Of a stretch of DNA of 64,000 nucleotides, positions 62,059 to 64,000 are shown piece by piece. Position 1 is the first letter of the stretch; every line of letters begins with the position of its first letter. Made by a program: the position numbers and the translations under genes. The notes under the pieces were generated by a model. That model worked only from the letters and a program-made list of their open reading frames with translations, had not been told where the DNA came from and did not search any database. Source of the DNA: CAWDMC01 sp963803295 (GTDB lineage Bacteria; Acidobacteriota; Terriglobia; UBA7540); assembly GCA_963803295.1 (NCBI GenBank), contig CAWDMC010000002.1, forward strand, positions 434,001 to 498,000, written 5' to 3'.

Positions 62059-64000
62059 TCAGAACAGTAGCTTTAGGGCAAACTGAATCTGCCGCGGCGC
62101 CAGGGCGCTCTGGACCCGTCCGAACGTGGGTGAACTGATGTTGTCATTAGGCAGGCCGAAATTCACCCAGTTGAATAGGTTGAAGAACTCCGCCCGGAAT
62201 TGAAGTGTCTTGGATTCCGTAAAGCGGAAATCTTTGAATATTGAAAAATCAAACTGCCGGATTCCGGCCGCTTGGGTTATATTGCGCCCGGCATTCCCGA
62301 ACTGTCCAGCTTGTGTTGCTGGATTGAGCCGCTGGAACGCGGTGATGTCAAACCACTGCTGAGCGGTCTTGGGACCATTGTTGGGGTTTCTGATCAGGTT
62401 CGGCCGATTTGACGAAAATCCCGATACTTCTGGGGCGCTTCCTTCAAGGGAGACATCCGTAGAATCGTATACGGTAAAAGGAGTCCCGGTGGCGAGCGTA
62501 AGTATGCCGTTAAGCTGCCAATCACCAAAGGCTTCTTGGGACCATGCCGACGCACCCCTTAGCGAAGGAAGTTGCCATTCATAGCTGAACACAAAGCGCT
62601 GCCGCTGGTCGAACAGCGAGCGTCCGTACTCCGCTCCCAAGTCGAAGGGATTCTGTGCCAGGTCGTTTTCGCCAGCGACGTCTTGCGACGACCCGCCCGT
62701 CATGTTGAATGACGAGTTGCTGTCGAGGGTTTTGGAGTATACGTAGGAGGCCAGGAAAGACAGGCCGTACCCCACGCGTTTTCGTAGGCTGGTCTGCAGG
62801 CCGTTGTAATTGGAGTTGACAATGCCGGCGAGGTAGGCCTCCGAGGTATACAGGCACGCCGAGGAAGGTTGGCTCAATGTGCATCCCGAATGCAGCCGGC
62901 GCTGGTCGACGTTGCTTTCGGTCGAACACGGCTCGCCTCCGCAGGTGCCAGGGATATAGACTGCGGGATTCACCTCAATGAAGCGCGGCAACTTCGTACC
63001 CTTGGTGCCCACGTATCCGACCTGCGTTAGCCAGCCGTTCCCAAAGGAGCGCTCCACCGTGAAATTCCAGTCTTGCGCGTAGGGCAGGCGCATATGGGGA
63101 TCGATCGCGTCAAACAGCTCCGGAAAATTATAGCCGGGTGCCCGCGCATCGATTCCGGCGGTCGGATTGGCAAAGTTAGGTTGACCAAGCTGAATGATTT
63201 TGAACCAGGGCGGCGCCGAGATGATGTCCTGCAGAGGACCTCCCTGGCCATTGTAGAGGGGATCGTAGAAAATACCATAGGCAGCGCGCACGGCCCACTT
63301 GCCGCTCCCGGTTGGATCCCAGGCCAATCCGAGGCGGGGGGCAAACCCCCGGTAATCCGTGGGAATCAGTCCACCTGGCACGCCAGGATCTCCAGGGTAG
63401 AGCAGACCGACCGGTGCATCGGGCCTTACCTGCGACTGGCGTCCCGGAATCCAAAGCATCTGCTGGTTGTGAATCTCAGTGAAGGGGGACGTCAGCTCGT
63501 AACGCAGGCCGACGTTCAGAGTCAGGCGTGAAGTCGGCTTGTAGCTATCTTGAACATAACCGTTGAGGCTGTTGCCTCTCAGCCCGCGAGGCAGATAACC
63601 TCCGCCTTGCAGGAAGACGATAGGCGACCCTTCGAGAAAGCTGGCAAACTGGTTGCTGAAGGGAAACGTCGTAAAAACGAAATAGCCATTGGAAGCGATT
63701 CCCTGAATCGCGTTGATCTGGTCGTGCCGGAAGCCGCCGCCGAATTGCAGGATGTGCCTGTCTCGGACCCAAGTAAGCGAATCCGTTACAGCTGGGGTAT
63801 TCTGGTAAGTGTTGCGCGGACCGGTCAGAGGATCTCCGATATTTCCATACCCCGGGATATCGATATAGGGAAGGCCGCTTTGGGAGGCCAGAGTGGTCGG
63901 GAACTGAAATCCTGCGGTTGAAGGCGCCGTGTGATTTAGACCCTGAACGTCGAGGAACTTGTGGCGGAGGAATGAAGCTCGCGCAATGTTTATCAGTGAC
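62059..64000 (-). CDS. Oar-type TonB-dependent receptor, C-terminal part (N-terminus beyond window)
   Basis: The minus frame is open from the stop at 62059 to the window edge (64000), so the ATG at 63459 is internal. Upstream of it the protein reads NSLNGYVQDSYKPTSRLTLNVGLRYELTSPF, and further up GYGNIGDPLTGPRNTYQNTPAVTDSLTWVRDRHILQFGGGFRHDQ, typical barrel strands of Oar receptors. It ends RQIQFALKLLF. Ligand unknown. It is in the same orientation as the MFS/selenoprotein operon, with 114 bp between them. Confidence 0.92.
   Translation of the reverse strand, partial: SLINIARASFLRHKFLDVQGLNHTAPSTAGFQFPTTLASQSGLPYIDIPGYGNIGDPLTGPRNTYQNTPAVTDSLTWVRDRHILQFGGGFRHDQINAIQGIASNGYFVFTTFPFSNQFASFLEGSPIVFLQGGGYLPRGLRGNSLNGYVQDSYKPTSRLTLNVGLRYELTSPFTEIHNQQMLWIPGRQSQVRPDAPVGLLYPGDPGVPGGLIPTDYRGFAPRLGLAWDPTGSGKWAVRAAYGIFYDPLYNGQGGPLQDIISAPPWFKIIQLGQPNFANPTAGIDARAPGYNFPELFDAIDPHMRLPYAQDWNFTVERSFGNGWLTQVGYVGTKGTKLPRFIEVNPAVYIPGTCGGEPCSTESNVDQRRLHSGCTLSQPSSACLYTSEAYLAGIVNSNYNGLQTSLRKRVGYGLSFLASYVYSKTLDSNSSFNMTGGSSQDVAGENDLAQNPFDLGAEYGRSLFDQRQRFVFSYEWQLPSLRGASAWSQEAFGDWQLNGILTLATGTPFTVYDSTDVSLEGSAPEVSGFSSNRPNLIRNPNNGPKTAQQWFDITAFQRLNPATQAGQFGNAGRNITQAAGIRQFDFSIFKDFRFTESKTLQFRAEFFNLFNWVNFGLPNDNISSPTFGRVQSALAPRQIQFALKLLF

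Noticed and set aside
63550..63921. 123-codon plus ORF at the right edge
   Set aside because: It is antisense to the open Oar receptor frame.

Overview
The window most resembles a chromosomal segment of an Acidobacteriota-like soil bacterium. There is no rRNA or tRNA to prove this. The evidence is indirect: moderately high GC, three very large Oar-type TonB-dependent receptors whose C-termini share an R-x-I-Q-F-(A/G)-L-K-x-(L/N)-F ending, many secreted TPR and glycoside-hydrolase proteins, ASPIC/UnbV and PilZ proteins, and several families of short palindromic intergenic repeats. Few transposition genes are expected from what I read; I saw none, and no CRISPR array, tRNA or rRNA.

Layout. 0-6 kb: the end of an Oar receptor, an SDR, a hypothetical, a 7-copy 71/72-bp hairpin repeat array, a PilZ protein and a secreted protein with an internally triplicated domain. 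6-12.3 kb (minus): S9 peptidase, gnd, GH78 alpha-L-rhamnosidase-like protein. 12.5-14.4 kb: amtB-like transporter plus P-II. 14.8-15.7 kb: a GNAT/DUF1778 toxin-antitoxin module with a palindromic operator. 15.8-22.8 kb: GH97 glycosidase, SprT-like metalloprotease, coiled-coil and TPR secreted proteins, a glycine-zipper protein.

22.9-59.4 kb is a large carbohydrate-catabolic locus. A short minus operon (sugar-phosphate isomerase/epimerase, transaldolase, aldo/keto reductase) diverges from a roughly 13-kb plus operon (HpcH aldolase, fucose-isomerase-like protein, RpiB, DhaK, DhaL, cyclase, Ldh-type dehydrogenase, then three Tat-exported glycoside-hydrolase-like proteins). A FadR-type GntR regulator lies at 45.2 kb. 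Its own promoter and both divergent operon promoters share one architecture: a -35 box, a 17/18-bp spacer, and a -10 box overlapping a TACGATGTCCGACATCGTA-like palindrome. Further members are a Zn alcohol dehydrogenase, two URO-D-family proteins, a 1216-aa Oar receptor, two more glycoside-hydrolase paralogues, an RraA-like protein and an FG-GAP/UnbV protein. My working hypothesis is import and hydrolysis of a glycan or glycoside, with the released units funnelled through short-chain ketose phosphates (DhaKL kinase, RpiB lacking its ring-opening His, transaldolase).

59.4-62 kb (minus) holds the most striking signal: an MFS transporter followed by two adjacent AhpD/carboxymuconolactone-decarboxylase-family genes. 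Each is interrupted by an in-frame TGA exactly at the second Cys of the C-x-x-C-x-x-x-H motif, and each has a hairpin with a G-containing loop about 18 nt downstream. This is the pattern of two tandem CxxU selenoproteins. The window ends in a further Oar receptor (minus, N-terminus outside the window).

Three long genes (35.84, 51.52/51.55 and 57.71 kb) carry single-base frameshifts, which may be assembly errors or real decay.
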